64,000 nucleotides of DNA from positions 1,391,410-1,455,409 of the forward strand of contig NC_049985.1 of NCBI RefSeq assembly GCF_000003815.2. The letters run 5' to 3'. This DNA comes from Branchiostoma floridae (Eukaryota; Chordata; Leptocardii; Amphioxiformes; Branchiostomatidae). The position numbers were made by a program, and so were the translations under genes. Below are positions 1 through 10,813 of the stretch, one piece after another; positions within the stretch are counted from its first letter, which is position 1, and every line of letters begins with the position of its first letter. The notes beneath the pieces were generated by a model. It saw nothing but the letters and a program-made list of their open reading frames with translations, did not search any database and had not been told where the DNA came from.

Positions 1-332
1 TACTGTGTGGTTGAGTTGGTATGACCTGGAATGTCGGCAGATGATATTATGACACCCTGTATTTAGTCATCTATATAGAACATTTCCCTTATTGTGCTTT
101 GCCCTTCAACGTCTGTTAGGCCACTACTTACTATATTCTGTATCCCAGATACTGGCTCAATCACTTAACCATATTGGTAACGCGATGTCAAAACGTGTGC
201 ACTTCAACTTCATCATGAAAACTGTCAATTATTCATTTTGTTTGTTTCCTTTGTATTTTTCATTGAGACTGTGGAATTACAATCCTAAGTATTTTACCCT
301 TTTGTTCTTTCCTACGTCAGCTTAGCACCCAC

Positions 333-1141
333 CTGAGGTCCCCCACAGGCGGAGCGGCGTAAGGAATCCCCTTGAATGTGAAGACGCGGTCAAAGACGGC
401 ATTTCCGACAACAGAGGAGGTCAGGAACTCTGAACCTCTCACGTCGCCATGAGTAGTGGAGACAACAGCGGCGTCTGGAATTCAAATCGGTCAATATCAT
501 CACAACTTTTCGTCAAAAGGATATCTGGTATCACCGATCATTCGTCAACAAATTATGTTTCCCTCTTAACATTAGGTGTGATGATTCAAATTCCTCCCTT
601 TTCTTCACTGAAAAAATGGACGATTCTGAAAATTAAAAGGAAAGTCTATGAAGCTTCGTTTTCCAAGACTTCCAAGCTTTTCCAGCTGACTCTGTCTGTC
701 TTGCTTGTAGAGACAGGCAAATGTGTCTGTTGCAGAAGTAAACCTTCTTTCCAGGCAGATTTACCAGCGGTATAAGTTAGTATCAAAGCTGGCAAAGGAG
801 TGCACTGTTGGCAAAAGGAGTCATCACTTATTCAGCCACTGATGGCATATAGTAGTATCAAAGCTGGCTAGCTGTCTAAAAGGAGTCATCAGCCACTGGT
901 GGCATAAGATAGTATCAATGCTGGCTGAAGAGTACAGCTGGCCAAAGGGAGTCACCAGCCACTGGTAGCGAAACACGCTACTGGGCCGACGTCATTCCTC
1001 TGACAGCTTTTGATGCTATCTCATGCTACCGTAGGATCTGCTTGGAGATTAAAGTAAAGCCACCCCACCTGATCCGCCTGTAAGAACCAGGATCATTGCT
1101 ATACAGACGACAAGCACGCGGAGACCCCGAGAGCTAGCCAT
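333..1141 (-). CDS. Gene A: cholinesterase-like carboxylesterase, 5' exons only (runs off left edge)
   Basis: Two exons are visible: exon 1 at 1069-1141 (73 bp, phase 1) and exon 2 at 333-474 (142 bp). Exon 1 encodes a signal peptide beginning MASSRGLRVLVV and ending LTGGSG. An in-frame upstream ATG at 1165 could add eight residues. Exon 2 encodes the N-terminal hydrolase strand with [29 protein letters not shown] and the donor CAG|gtgggt, matching exon 2 of every other gene in the window. Exons 3-10 must lie left of base 1. By family the product would be a secreted or GPI-anchored carboxylesterase-type-B enzyme. Its 5' flank and intron 1 are closely similar to those of gene F on the opposite strand. 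Confidence 0.82.
751..1051 (-). repeat. MITE-like repeat in intron 1 of gene A
   Basis: The ends are inverted (AATCTCCAAGCAGATCCTAC at one side, a TCTGCCTGGA-type end at the other). The interior repeats an AGTATCAAAGCTGGC motif about three times. The same element sits just after exon 1 of gene F (30688-30852), so the insertion predates the A/F duplication. A third copy lies at 50814-51008. Confidence 0.5.
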
Positions 1142-1178
1142 CTCGACTAGAATGGTCGTTGGCATCGAATAAGCCACA

Positions 1179-1191
1179 CGACCTTTGTCCC
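1179..1191 (-). promoter_or_regulatory. DR1/HNF4-like element upstream of gene A
   Basis: On the minus strand it reads GGGACAAAGGTCG, 37 bp before the start codon. The same 13-bp element stands at the same place in genes B, E, F, G and I. It resembles the nuclear-receptor DR1/HNF4 consensus. A CRE-like TGACGTAA lies further upstream near 1223-1230. Function is inferred only from conservation. Confidence 0.4.
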
Positions 1192-2802
1192 ACCTGACCT
1201 CCACGTTCCTTTACGTTACGTCATGTACACAGTTCGTGTTCAATCTCCAAGCAGATGTTTGAACTGAATGTAGAATCGTGTTCTGAGTGCCCACTTACCT
1301 ACCATAGAATGCAGTGTTAGGTTACATGTACAAGGACACGTCTTTAGTGAGATTATGCTATGTTAAAGTGGGACAACTACCAAACCCCACACAAGAGTAG
1401 ACTAGTCTGCATGCTCTTTTCCGTAAGGTGTACGCAGCCTATTTTTATTTCCCGTAACTTGTAGGGAAAATCATCTAGTCTACGTAATTCGTAGCAAGGC
1501 GATCAAATTTAGCGTAATTGCCTTCCTTGATTTAGCGTAATATGTTGGGGGTTCTTCTAAATTCAGCGTAAATCGTTGCTCCCCCCCTCTCCAAGAAAGG
1601 GTCAGAAGAAGCACTTGGGAGAGTATCAGTTGCGTCTGGGGTTTATATATTTATTAGCGAATGTCTGGGGTTTCCTGATAAGTGAGCCGTGTGGCCACGA
1701 GGTGTGGAATGTGGAGACCGAGATCTGGTGTGGTCTACTCGTCCTTACTACATACATGACATAACGGACCCTACGAAAAAGTCAGAGTTCATGATGTAAT
1801 TATTAACATGCATTGGCATAATACCGGTCATAAGCCTTATACCGGTCGATTAAAAATAGTGGAACTTAAAGAGATCTACACATGCAACAATAGTTATTTC
1901 TGAGGTATGCACACTTCAGACATCTAGGTGTCCAATACATCATTTACAAAGCATCGATAACAATGCATTCGAAGACAACAAGGCCAAAAGTTTTCAGGTC
2001 ATTTTCGGGGCAGGCGAGCTCGTCGTGGGACAAACACACTGTCACGTTCATCGCCAGATTTGTAGATAATAATCACATGTGCTCACGGCACAAGACGAGC
2101 ATGATTCAACAGCAATCTTGAATTTCTTTTGGTGACCTACAACTCGTGTAAAAGTGTGAGGAACCGTTGCATTATCGCCCGGATCTACGGCTGAATGGGT
2201 CAAATTGAACGTACGCCGCCATTTTCCCGCCATTTTTAATGCTACGGCCAGCAGCAAAGTTTTACGTCATAGCGGTTGTGACGGACCAAAATTAAATGAA
2301 AATTCTTGTCAGTATACGCCCATTTTCTCATGACTTTTTGTATGCTCATGCAGATTTTTATTTTGTGCAACTACTAACAGGAAAGAAAGGAACAACAGAG
2401 GATGTATAAAGGTACATAGCGGCAGTTAATTGTGCCGTGTTTCGTTCGGCCGGTATAGTGCACCCCCTTCCAACCACGCGCCCGTTCTCCGTGCAATTCC
2501 GCTGTGTGTTCCAATTACGATATTATGTTTTTAGCAGGACCAGAGAGACAAAATAATTTACACAGAAGAAGTGGCAAATGTAAGCTGTAACAGCAACATG
2601 TAACTGGAGAAAATGATGCGTTGATCATTTGCCAAATTAGCATTGCTTGAGAAATTGCAGTAAACCGACCGGTATTATGCCAATGGATGTTAACCAGAAG
2701 AAACAGTCTTGACAGTTAGGATCTGGGAAAAGGGTGCTGCCCCTATTCACAATGTGCACTATATATTGAGAGGTCAAACAACGATTGAGTACAAAGATTT
2801 TC
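1192..2802. other. Intergenic region between genes A and B
   Basis: I see no convincing coding exon here. About 1575-1770 is the inverted counterpart of 29880-30110 upstream of gene F, supporting duplication of A and F with their flanks. A short stretch near 1450-1570 repeats TTAGCGTAA-type words. The rest is AT-rich and unassigned. Confidence 0.5.
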
Positions 2803-2808
2803 TTTATT
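2803..2808 (-). terminator. Polyadenylation signal AATAAA of gene B
   Basis: AATAAA on the minus strand lies 77 bp beyond the gene B stop codon. Confidence 0.5.
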
Positions 2809-2885
2809 CATCTCACCGAATAGCTTTTAAGAGGACAACAATATTGCTGCCGTTAACCTGTCATACGGGGACTGTGACCAGAACA

Positions 2886-5800
2886 TCAGGCCAACAGATA
2901 GAAAACAAGAAACGTAAACGCCAGAACAGAAAGGCTACACGAAGTCTCGCGAGTCCCATGGCTGGCACGGTTAGAGTGGACATGCTTTCCCATCAGCCTC
3001 GGCACCTCCTCGTTCCAAAACTTCATGTTGGACTCCCGCAGCTTGACGTCAGCTGATGACGTCACGTCCAGCTTCAGGTAGGACTGAGATGACGTCATGA
3101 AACGTGGCCAGTTCACCATGTCACGCATGCGCGCCGCTCCTGTCGAGTCATTGGGGTCCCTTTAGAAAAAAAAAGAAATATCTCAGGCATCCGTGAAATA
3201 TCGTCCGTCTTATAGAATTAAAGTTCATCCATTATGCAAATGATAATCAAATGCGTCCATTGACCACTGTCTTCCTTAAAACAAGCAAATGGAAAATCTA
3301 TAAGTTACAGGCAGACAAAAACAAAACCTCCCCGGGCCCCGTGAATTAGTAGCCTCTTCCATTGACCCCGTGACCTGTCAGGACTGAGGCATTCCAACAC
3401 TCACTTTTGTGGTGATCCATGTACTAACCTCCTACTCACTTTCTTCCACACTACTTATAGTATTTTTGAATACATACAAACACACAAGAACACAGACATC
3501 TAGACACGGAGGCAAAGTTGTGTCCACTTACCCGTTAGTGGCGAAGTTGACCCAGTACGCCATCATGTCCAGACTCAAGTCCCTCTCCTCCTGGGTGAAG
3601 CTGTACTTCCAATTTGAACCCTTGTCGTCACGCAGAAGCGGGAGGCCAAATAGGAAGAACAGGTCGTCACCGTGGTCAACTCCTACATACGGTGGACGGA
3701 AGGAGAAGACCGACGCTCTGTGCTGCAGCTCGTACTGGTACACTCGACTAGAGGCTGCGCAGGGAAACAATGTCAATGTAATACTAAGACTTAAGACATG
3801 TATAACTTTGTCTACTACGCCAAGAAATATTATTCATGGTACATGTAATGTACATTTGAACACCCAAAAGGCTGTATGTCACCATATGTGGATATTACAT
3901 TGTTTGTTTGTTTGTTTGTTTGTTTGTAGGTCTGTTCATCTGTTTCACTTATCCGGGAAACCGCGTAATATACGAAGACTTAGACGCGTGTCAGTACATG
4001 TACAGTAGAGGCATTCTGAGTACATAGCTTTAAAAGATCGTTTGCTGCTAGATGTGCAGGTCGTTCAGTGTAGTATAACCAGCTGCTGGCAAGCAGCATG
4101 CCTGTGAAGCTGGTGTGTTACGCTGAAGGGTGGTTATATCAGCTATAGATACAAATACAAATAGAAGAATGGATAGTGTCACATTTCTTTTACTTTACCA
4201 CCTGACAGCAAAGAACATGAGCCTCCCCTACCCTCCCACGCTACTGCCAGCATGCCTGCCTCGGTCTTCGCCATCATGACTGTTTGTGAAGTGAAAAAGG
4301 CGTCCATCAGGAGTTGCTTGAACTGGTCGCGCAGGTAGATCGGATCGTCCGCCATGTCGGGGTCCAGGTACTGGTCTATCGCAGGCTGGAGGATCATGTC
4401 AACACTACCGACCTGTGCAATAAGAATAGATAAGAATAGATGATAAGTAAGTCTAGATCTTGGTCAATGATGTCTATATAATCAAGAATGATCAAGAACT
4501 AACAACATTCTCACAAGTTAATCTAAAATCAGTCTACAATCTATTCACAATTCAAGTCTTCAGACAGCTTTCACATATTCCTGGATAATATCATATGATA
4601 TATGGTAGAACTTTCACAGTGCAATAATGCATAAACTTGCATATTCACACTATTGGCCTGAAAGCTCCTAACGCGCACAAAATGTATCGTAAATAAGCAA
4701 AAATGATCTCTGAAAGTTTAAATGTTTTTTATATAGATTCAACCAGCAAAAGGGTCTCTTACCAGGTACTGGTCGACTACCTGTTGCAGAAGGAACGGAA
4801 GGTTGCTTTCAAACTCTGCCCGGGTCATCCCGTCTGCGTCTATAAACGGAAATTCTGCCGCCAGTTCGTACCCAACCTCGTCGTTGTTGGTGCCCAGAAG
4901 GTAGTCCACTCTGTTGATGAACTTGTGGTTCATCAGGTCCTGTGATAACAACAATGTAGATTGGTATGAAAACCGTTCTTGAAAAAAACTGAACATTGTC
5001 CCAACACAAAAGAGATTCATTATCAGTGTACGTATAACCACATTCATACTTGTAATACTTGGGACACACTGTCTAATTGAACAATATTAAGATATTAGAG
5101 ATCATTAGACACTGAGCAAGATGACTTCGTCAAGGGAATTAAAAACAGAAGCTATGTACACCAGGACCCATTAGCCTTAATGAAACCGAGCAGGGGATGG
5201 ATACCAGCTTCCACCCACTGTCAATAACGCCAATGAGGCAATGCAGTCTGTTGTGTGTTGAGTGCTACACCCCCCCCCCCCAACTAGTATGTGGAATGGT
5301 AGGACCAGAGGGGGTCAGAGAGAGAAGAAAAGTAGGTCAGTCTGGATGGGGGATCGAGTGAGGCGAGTCAGGGAGAAGTTGGCCATGTGACGAGAGAAGA
5401 GGAATAAAATGCACTCATATCTAGACCGTGTGTCTTGTGAACTTGACTGTGAACCTTACAATGGCGTTGTCGGCAGGATGATCTAGAGTCTGGATGGAAA
5501 GAGCGAGAGAGGCCAGGGGCACTCATGGAGTGAGTGATGGGGAAGTTGGCCATGTGACGAGAGAAGTCTAGATCGGGTGTGTTGTGAACTTGACTGCGAA
5601 CCTTACACAGTCAAAAGCATGAATCGAATTACATCACCATGGGTTCACTGGCTGATGCGTTTAGCACCCTGTACCATTCTATAGCACCCTGTACCATTCT
5701 ATAGCACCCTGTACCATTCTATAGCACCCTGTACCATTCTATAGCACCCTGTACCATTCTATAACACCATGTGTCATTCTATTCAACATGAATCAAACTA

Positions 5801-8800
5801 GACACATTGTAGGTTTGGCAGACGCAATAAAGCATCATTCTTACCCAAGGAGCCTGTAAGAGGAACCTGCCATCGATGACCGCGAACGGAACCATCAGTG
5901 ACGGGAAGACCTCAGTCGGTAACCTGTCAGGGACAAACAATATTGCCATCAAGATCATCTGTATCTGTATCTATATAGCCGGTATAACCGCCCGTCGGCG
6001 TAACACACCAGCTTCGCAGGCACGCGGTGCGGCAGCAGCTAGTTATATTACACTGAACGACCTGTCACACCTAACTTTTGCACATCTATCTGCAAGCGTT
6101 CTTTAAAACTATGCAGAGAAGATGCCCCTACTGTGCTTGGTGATAACAAGTTCCACTCTATGATAGTTTTGGGAAAATACGAATTTATAGTTTATTGGTC
6201 ATTTTGTACATCATGCAAACTCTAGACCTTTTCCTTCTGTCTTCAAGTGATGTCCACTGCAGATCTGTTTTCATTTTGGTAACGCTAGCATCCATGTTAT
6301 ATGAGACTTATGGCGTAGTTTGATTTGTCATATACTGTAGAATTTTATGATCAAAAACAATTTTCGTATATTATTACCAAATTTAGGATCGGAGTTTATG
6401 TTTATAATGTAGAATCATTTCAAATTTTACTTCCACGTCAAGCAAGCTATAGTAGTGGCCCGGACATTGTTGAAATCAGTCTTTCTTCAATACTTTCCAT
6501 GAATTAAAAAATGGAATATTATGATGAACATACCCTCGGAGACAGCTCATCATGTCATCGTAGGAGTCCGTGCTGCAGTTCAAGCTAAGGGCGAGGTTTT
6601 GTGTTTGTGTGATGTCGCCTTTCTGTACGACTGGAACTCCCGCCACGCCGCTCTGAGAGATGGCCCGGTGGAACAGTCCCGTTGCCATGGGAGACATGAC
6701 GAGCAGAGAAACAGTATAGCCACCAGCTGACTCCCCAAATATGGTGACTCTGTCGGGATCTCCTCCGAAGTTCCGGATGTTGTCTCGTACCCACTCCATG
6801 GCCTTTATCTGTGACGGTACAGGTATGGTTTATATGTCAATGTGATGAACGACAGGTGACTGAGACAACAATTGGTCAAATTCAAGATTGACGATGTTGT
6901 ACAATACATTGTGCAAATCAGGAAGGACAGAAGTCCAGACAGACTACACTCATCGCTAACAGGAGGATCTAGAAATAATCTAACCGCATCCAAGAGACCA
7001 AAGTTGCCCGGTGCGTCGTCGTCCAGGGTCGGTAGGAAGCCCAGGTTACCCAGCCGGTAGTTGATGGTTACCATGACGACGTTATGGAGTGACGTGGGGA
7101 TCTCAGCCGGGTAGGTGTCGGCAGCGCCGTTGTACCACCCCCCGCCATGGATCCACACCATCACCTGAAAAAGATGATATATATTAGCTTGAAAGTTTTA
7201 CTTGGTGACATCCGTTACGAATAATGCTTTCTTCAAAACGTATCTCTAGTGTACATAATATTAAGTTCCCAGGTCACAAAGTTTCGTCGAATGATGTTAA
7301 CATACTTCTTTCGATCACATTAATGATCTGGCTAAGGTATTCTCAAGTTATATGTAGAGAGAGGACTCGCATTTGGTAAGTGATAATCTAATCTTAATTT
7401 GTAGAGAACTCAACAAACTTAAATCAATAAAACAAAGGCGACGATATCTCACAGGCAGGTTGGCAGTGGCGGACACGTTTGGAGTGTACACGTTCAAGAA
7501 CAGGCAGTCCTCGCTGCTGGCGTTACTGCGATACGCAAAAAGTTCGTTGTAGATCGGCTGATCCAGCGTGTATTCGACTTGTGGACATCTGGACCCAAAC
7601 GCTGTGACGTCACGAATACCTGTCCAGCTGGCGGGGTCCTGGGGAGGACGCCACCTAGCGGAGAACAGAAAAATGTTTAGGGCAAAGGTCACTATTATAC
7701 TCGTCTGTTTAAGACTTGTAGATTTGGAGATAAGATAATTATATTTATATGGATGCAAAAGTGCAGAGCATAAATTTCTTTGACGAAAGGTTTTGCTTCG
7801 CTATGACCGCTTCATACCCCTAGTATGAAGTAGTCCGTCCCTGACCTGACGTCATCAAATTCAAAATGGCGGCCGTATGGAAAATGTTTAACTTGGAGTT
7901 TTCGTACTTGACATACTGGGCTACTGTGTAGATGAGTTAGTATGGCCTGGAATGTTCACGAATGAGATGACATCCTTTATTAAGTTATCTTAATACCGAA
8001 TTCCCTTATGCTCTACTTTGCTCTTCAAGAGAAACGTCTGTGAGACCGCTCACTCTGTAACAGTTTACTGCTGTATCCACGATTCTGGATAAAACACCTA
8101 CCCATATGCTCACGAGATGTCACCTGCACATAAAATTTATTTATCATTTGTTCATTCTTCAAGTTTATTTTAGGTGACTTTGTAATAAAATGGTAAGTAT
8201 TTAACCATTACGTTTTCCTTCCTCGACCTGATACCCACCTGAGGTCCCCCACAGGCGGAGCGGCGTAAGGAATCCCCTTGAAGGTGAAGACGCGGTCAAA
8301 GACGGCATTTCCGACAACAGAGGAGGTCAGGAACTCTGAACCTCTCACGTCACCATGAGTGGTGGAGACAACAACGGCGTCTGAGACAAATGTCGATATC
8401 GTTACAACTTCTCAACAAAAAAAACTCTCAAAGTTGTAAAGTCTCCGACCATCCATCCATCCATCACAAACTTATTTTTCATTCACGTTAGATTCACAGC
8501 AAAAGTAATTAAACATTATATAGATAAATAAGTTACTTCAGCTACGTTTACTCTGCCTTGGTAGACCCTGCTCAGCTGAAAACTGTGCCAAAGGTTACTG
8601 TTCAGCGACCTCCTGCATTATAATTACGCAACCTTCACCTTTACATATGCAATACACTTCTAAATCGGACTAAAAGCTTAAGAGGATACATCCTATCTGA
8701 ACTATCATTGCTTTTCAAGTAAGTGGGCGTATAACGTTAAATCTTGGGCGTATAATGTTCTTGGGAACACGCCATGTCAAGTTAAAGGAATTAAGACTGG

Positions 8801-8978
8801 AGCCTGCTACAGTCGGGATAGATTGTGTTTGACTTGTGTAGAGAGTACTAAGTGAATTTGTACGCTAAAGAAGTAAAACTGACCACAGCTTACCTGATCC
8901 ACCTGTAAGAGACAAGATCACCACTGTACAGACAAACACACAGAGAGTACTCCGGGAGGCACAGTGTATGCCGGCCAT
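2886..8978 (-). CDS. Gene B: GPI-anchored cholinesterase-like carboxylesterase, complete
   Basis: Ten exons: 8894-8978, 8239-8380, 7453-7654, 6985-7164, 6534-6808, 5845-5923, 4763-4939, 4232-4412, 3532-3754 and 2886-3159. All have GT-AG junctions and compatible phases, giving 605 aa. Exon 1 is a signal peptide starting MAGIHCASR. Exon 3 carries the first conserved Cys pair (SRCPQ and SSEDCLFLN). Exon 4 has the oxyanion-hole HGGG, exon 5 the nucleophile elbow GESAGG, exon 7 the acid NNDEVG, and exon 9 the His in VDHGDD. Exon 10 ends in a Ser/Gly-rich linker and a hydrophobic tail SVLAFTFLVFYLLA at the very C-terminus, a classic GPI-attachment signal. By family it hydrolyses carboxylic esters at the outer cell surface; the substrate is unknown. 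There is no choline-site Trp before SSEDC. Introns 1-2 resemble those of G and E. Confidence 0.9.
3900..3927. repeat. (TTTG)n microsatellite in intron 8 of gene B
   Basis: About seven TTTG units. A similar tract occurs at the equivalent place in gene C near 11857-11881. Confidence 0.8.
4030..4163 (-). repeat. Interspersed repeat (GTATAACC family), copy 1
   Basis: This repeat has a core of ATATAGCCGGTATAACCGCC, GCGTAACACACCAGCTTCGC and GCAGCAGCTGGTTATA. Copies occur in both orientations at about 5958, 11990, 17608, 22089, 42729 and 54709, mostly in introns of this cluster. GTATAACC/GGTTATAC at the two sides looks like short inverted ends. The family is unnamed by me. Confidence 0.55.
5374..5607. 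repeat. Imperfect tandem duplication in intron 6 of gene B
   Basis: Two copies of a block containing AAGTTGGCCATGTGACGAGA and a shared GTGAACTTGACTG motif, about 165 bp apart. Confidence 0.55.
5662..5781. repeat. 20-bp minisatellite, six units
   Basis: Direct repeats of TAGCACCCTGTACCATTCTA. The first five are essentially identical and the sixth is degenerate. It lies in intron 6 of gene B (between exons 6 and 7). Confidence 0.9.
5958..6168 (+). repeat. Interspersed repeat (GTATAACC family), copy 2
   Basis: A long copy of the repeat described at 4030, including the 3' part with CACATCTATCTGCAAGCGTT and GATGCCCCTACTGTGCTTGG. It lies in intron 5 of gene B. Confidence 0.55.
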
Positions 8979-9020
8979 GTCGTCAGGAACGTTCTTTGTA
9001 TTTGCAAAATTTGAGTAACA

Positions 9021-9033
9021 CGACCTTTGCCCC
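9021..9033 (-). promoter_or_regulatory. DR1/HNF4-like element upstream of gene B
   Basis: Minus-strand GGGGCAAAGGTCG, 42 bp before the ATG at 8978. Upstream there is a CRE-like TGTACATGACGTAA near 9061-9074, also present before gene A. Confidence 0.4.
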
Positions 9034-9310
9034 ACCTCACAACTGCGGGTGTTACTTTGCATTACGTCATGTACACAAACCAATTTTGCGACTGAAGATC
9101 GTTTTCGGAGTACCAGTTAAACGTTGAATAATTGGGAGTCAGAAACACTGGACGGACTGTTTACAAACGTGGGATATTTACACACATTTAGGTATCTGCT
9201 TGGAGATTCTTCCTCACACAGAGCCAATTCTTTATAGTTACGTTGACTGACAAAACTACAGCCTCTCGCCCGGCCCTTCAAAATCCCAATGTATTATTTA
9301 CTTACCAGAA

Positions 9311-10063
9311 AGTTAGGGGTACAACCCGCCGTACGTGCAATTTGTCCGTACGTTGTTTTGGAGGCCGCGTCCGCCACGTATTTCTGAAAACGTTCAGGCT
9401 GTACAGGGCAGGCGCGTCGCCCGTACTGGCACGTACGGGGGGCGAATCCACAGCCCGATGGCACACAATAGGGGTGGGTACCGGTACAGCAAATTCAGGT
9501 CCAGGTCCGGTTCAGGTCCAGAGGATCAGGTCCAGGTCCGGACGTGAACCTGGACCTGATTCAGTATGTGATGACTTGTGAAGGGGTGATACTCAAAAGA
9601 AATCTGTTTCTTGAGTATTCGACTCCCACTGGCGTTTTGAAATCCTACAAGTCTAACTGCCTCTGTACGGTTGACTTTAAAACTTGGTAGAAATGACTAT
9701 AGACTCTACTCTACTTCGTTCGTTTATTTTCTTCGACCGGTAAGCCCCAAAACGTGTGAATGCCTGATCATATAATCTGTTCATTTTCCAATAGGTCCAT
9801 CACCCGGTCCACCAAATTTTTTCAGGTCCGTTTTTTCCGGACCGGTCCAATAAGAAAAAACGGTTTAGTATCGGTACACTGTACCGGTACCCACCCCTAT
9901 CACACAAAGTTTTGCCTGCACGTAAAGTTCTACGGCGTGTCTGCGCGCTCCAAAATCCGTGGGATTCCCGACGGAGTCTGTACGGAGGCGGTACTTACCA
10001 TTTACGGATCCCAAAAGATTGCCCACGTATTTGCACGTACGGCGGGTTGTGCCCTTAGCTTAA
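9311..10063 (-). mobile_element. TTAA-type MITE, interrupted by a nested hAT-like MITE
   Basis: The ends are inverted: CTAAGGG(C)ACAACCCGCCG at one side and CGGCGGGTTGTGCCCTTAGC followed by TTAA at the other. An uninterrupted copy in opposite orientation is at 55278-55604, flanked on both sides by TTAA, as in piggyBac-like or Kolobok-like elements. The interior is rich in GTACG words. Here the element is split by the insertion at 9469-9899. Confidence 0.7.
9469..9899. mobile_element. hAT-like MITE nested in the TTAA element
   Basis: Terminal inverted repeats TAGGGGTGGGTACCGGTACA and its complement bound 431 bp. The flanks carry a near-perfect 8-bp duplication (GCACACAA / TCACACAA), typical of hAT transposons. 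The left interior has repeated AGGTCCAGGTCC words. A related end lies at the exon 8 donor of gene I. Confidence 0.75.
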
Positions 10064-10477
10064 CCGGAATTCCAATTTGTGCCTGACCCCCATGCTCATG
10101 GAAAGTTTGTTGCCACCTAGCGTTCCTTATCCAAGCAGGTAGGGACTCCAAAGCTTGCTCTGGCTAAGGAATGTCCCACGACTTGCCTTTAGAATTTCTT
10201 GGGTTTTGATGAATATGTTAGTTGCGTTGTTAGGGAAGGAGGCAATCAAATGAAAATGAATTGGATATACTTAGTCACAGCCGCAAAATTGGAACAATAC
10301 TGATGTTTAAAAAGTGTCTTAGCGATGGATAAGTTGTGAGTGGTATATATGTGGAGAGTGCTGGAAAGGGGTCTTACTACCTAAAATGTCAAAAGTGTTA
10401 TTAGCTTTACCTTCCATATACAGTAAAAGAGGCATTTGAAACAGAAAATCGAAAACAATAAACTCATCATGTTTAAT

Positions 10478-10483
10478 TTTATT
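10478..10483 (-). terminator. Possible polyadenylation signal of gene C
   Basis: Minus-strand AATAAA about 330 bp past the gene C stop codon. Confidence 0.35.
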
Positions 10484-10813
10484 GCCTGCTCAAGAGAATA
10501 TCTCTAACCTCTATTTTCCATCAGTTGCAACATCCGTTATGAACAAAAGGACAAACAGGTTTAGAGAAAGTACTCCGTGTATTGTACACATAGTATCAAT
10601 TACATTGACATTACGGCTTAAGTCATCATCAGCAAAACATGCCAGGCACATTTTCCAATAGTGGCAACCCTTAAGTACAGATGCACGGATGCCCACGGAA
10701 ATTTGCTATTTTCATCTGACGACGATTTTGATCAGAATCTCAGGTAGTACTGTTGATAAAACGTTTCGCCAAGGGGTCTAAATTTAAGGATGACGACTGT
10801 GTCCAAGCCAACC

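Larger units (their letters stand above)
9034..10477. other. Intergenic region between genes B and C
   Basis: The region contains the nested transposons at 9311-10063. I see no coding exon; the remaining sequence is unassigned. Confidence 0.5.

Noticed and set aside
3409-4008. Long plus-strand ORF of 199 codons
   Set aside because: It is the antisense shadow of gene B exon 9 plus intron microsatellite sequence. The minus strand carries the conserved esterase frame with proper splice sites.
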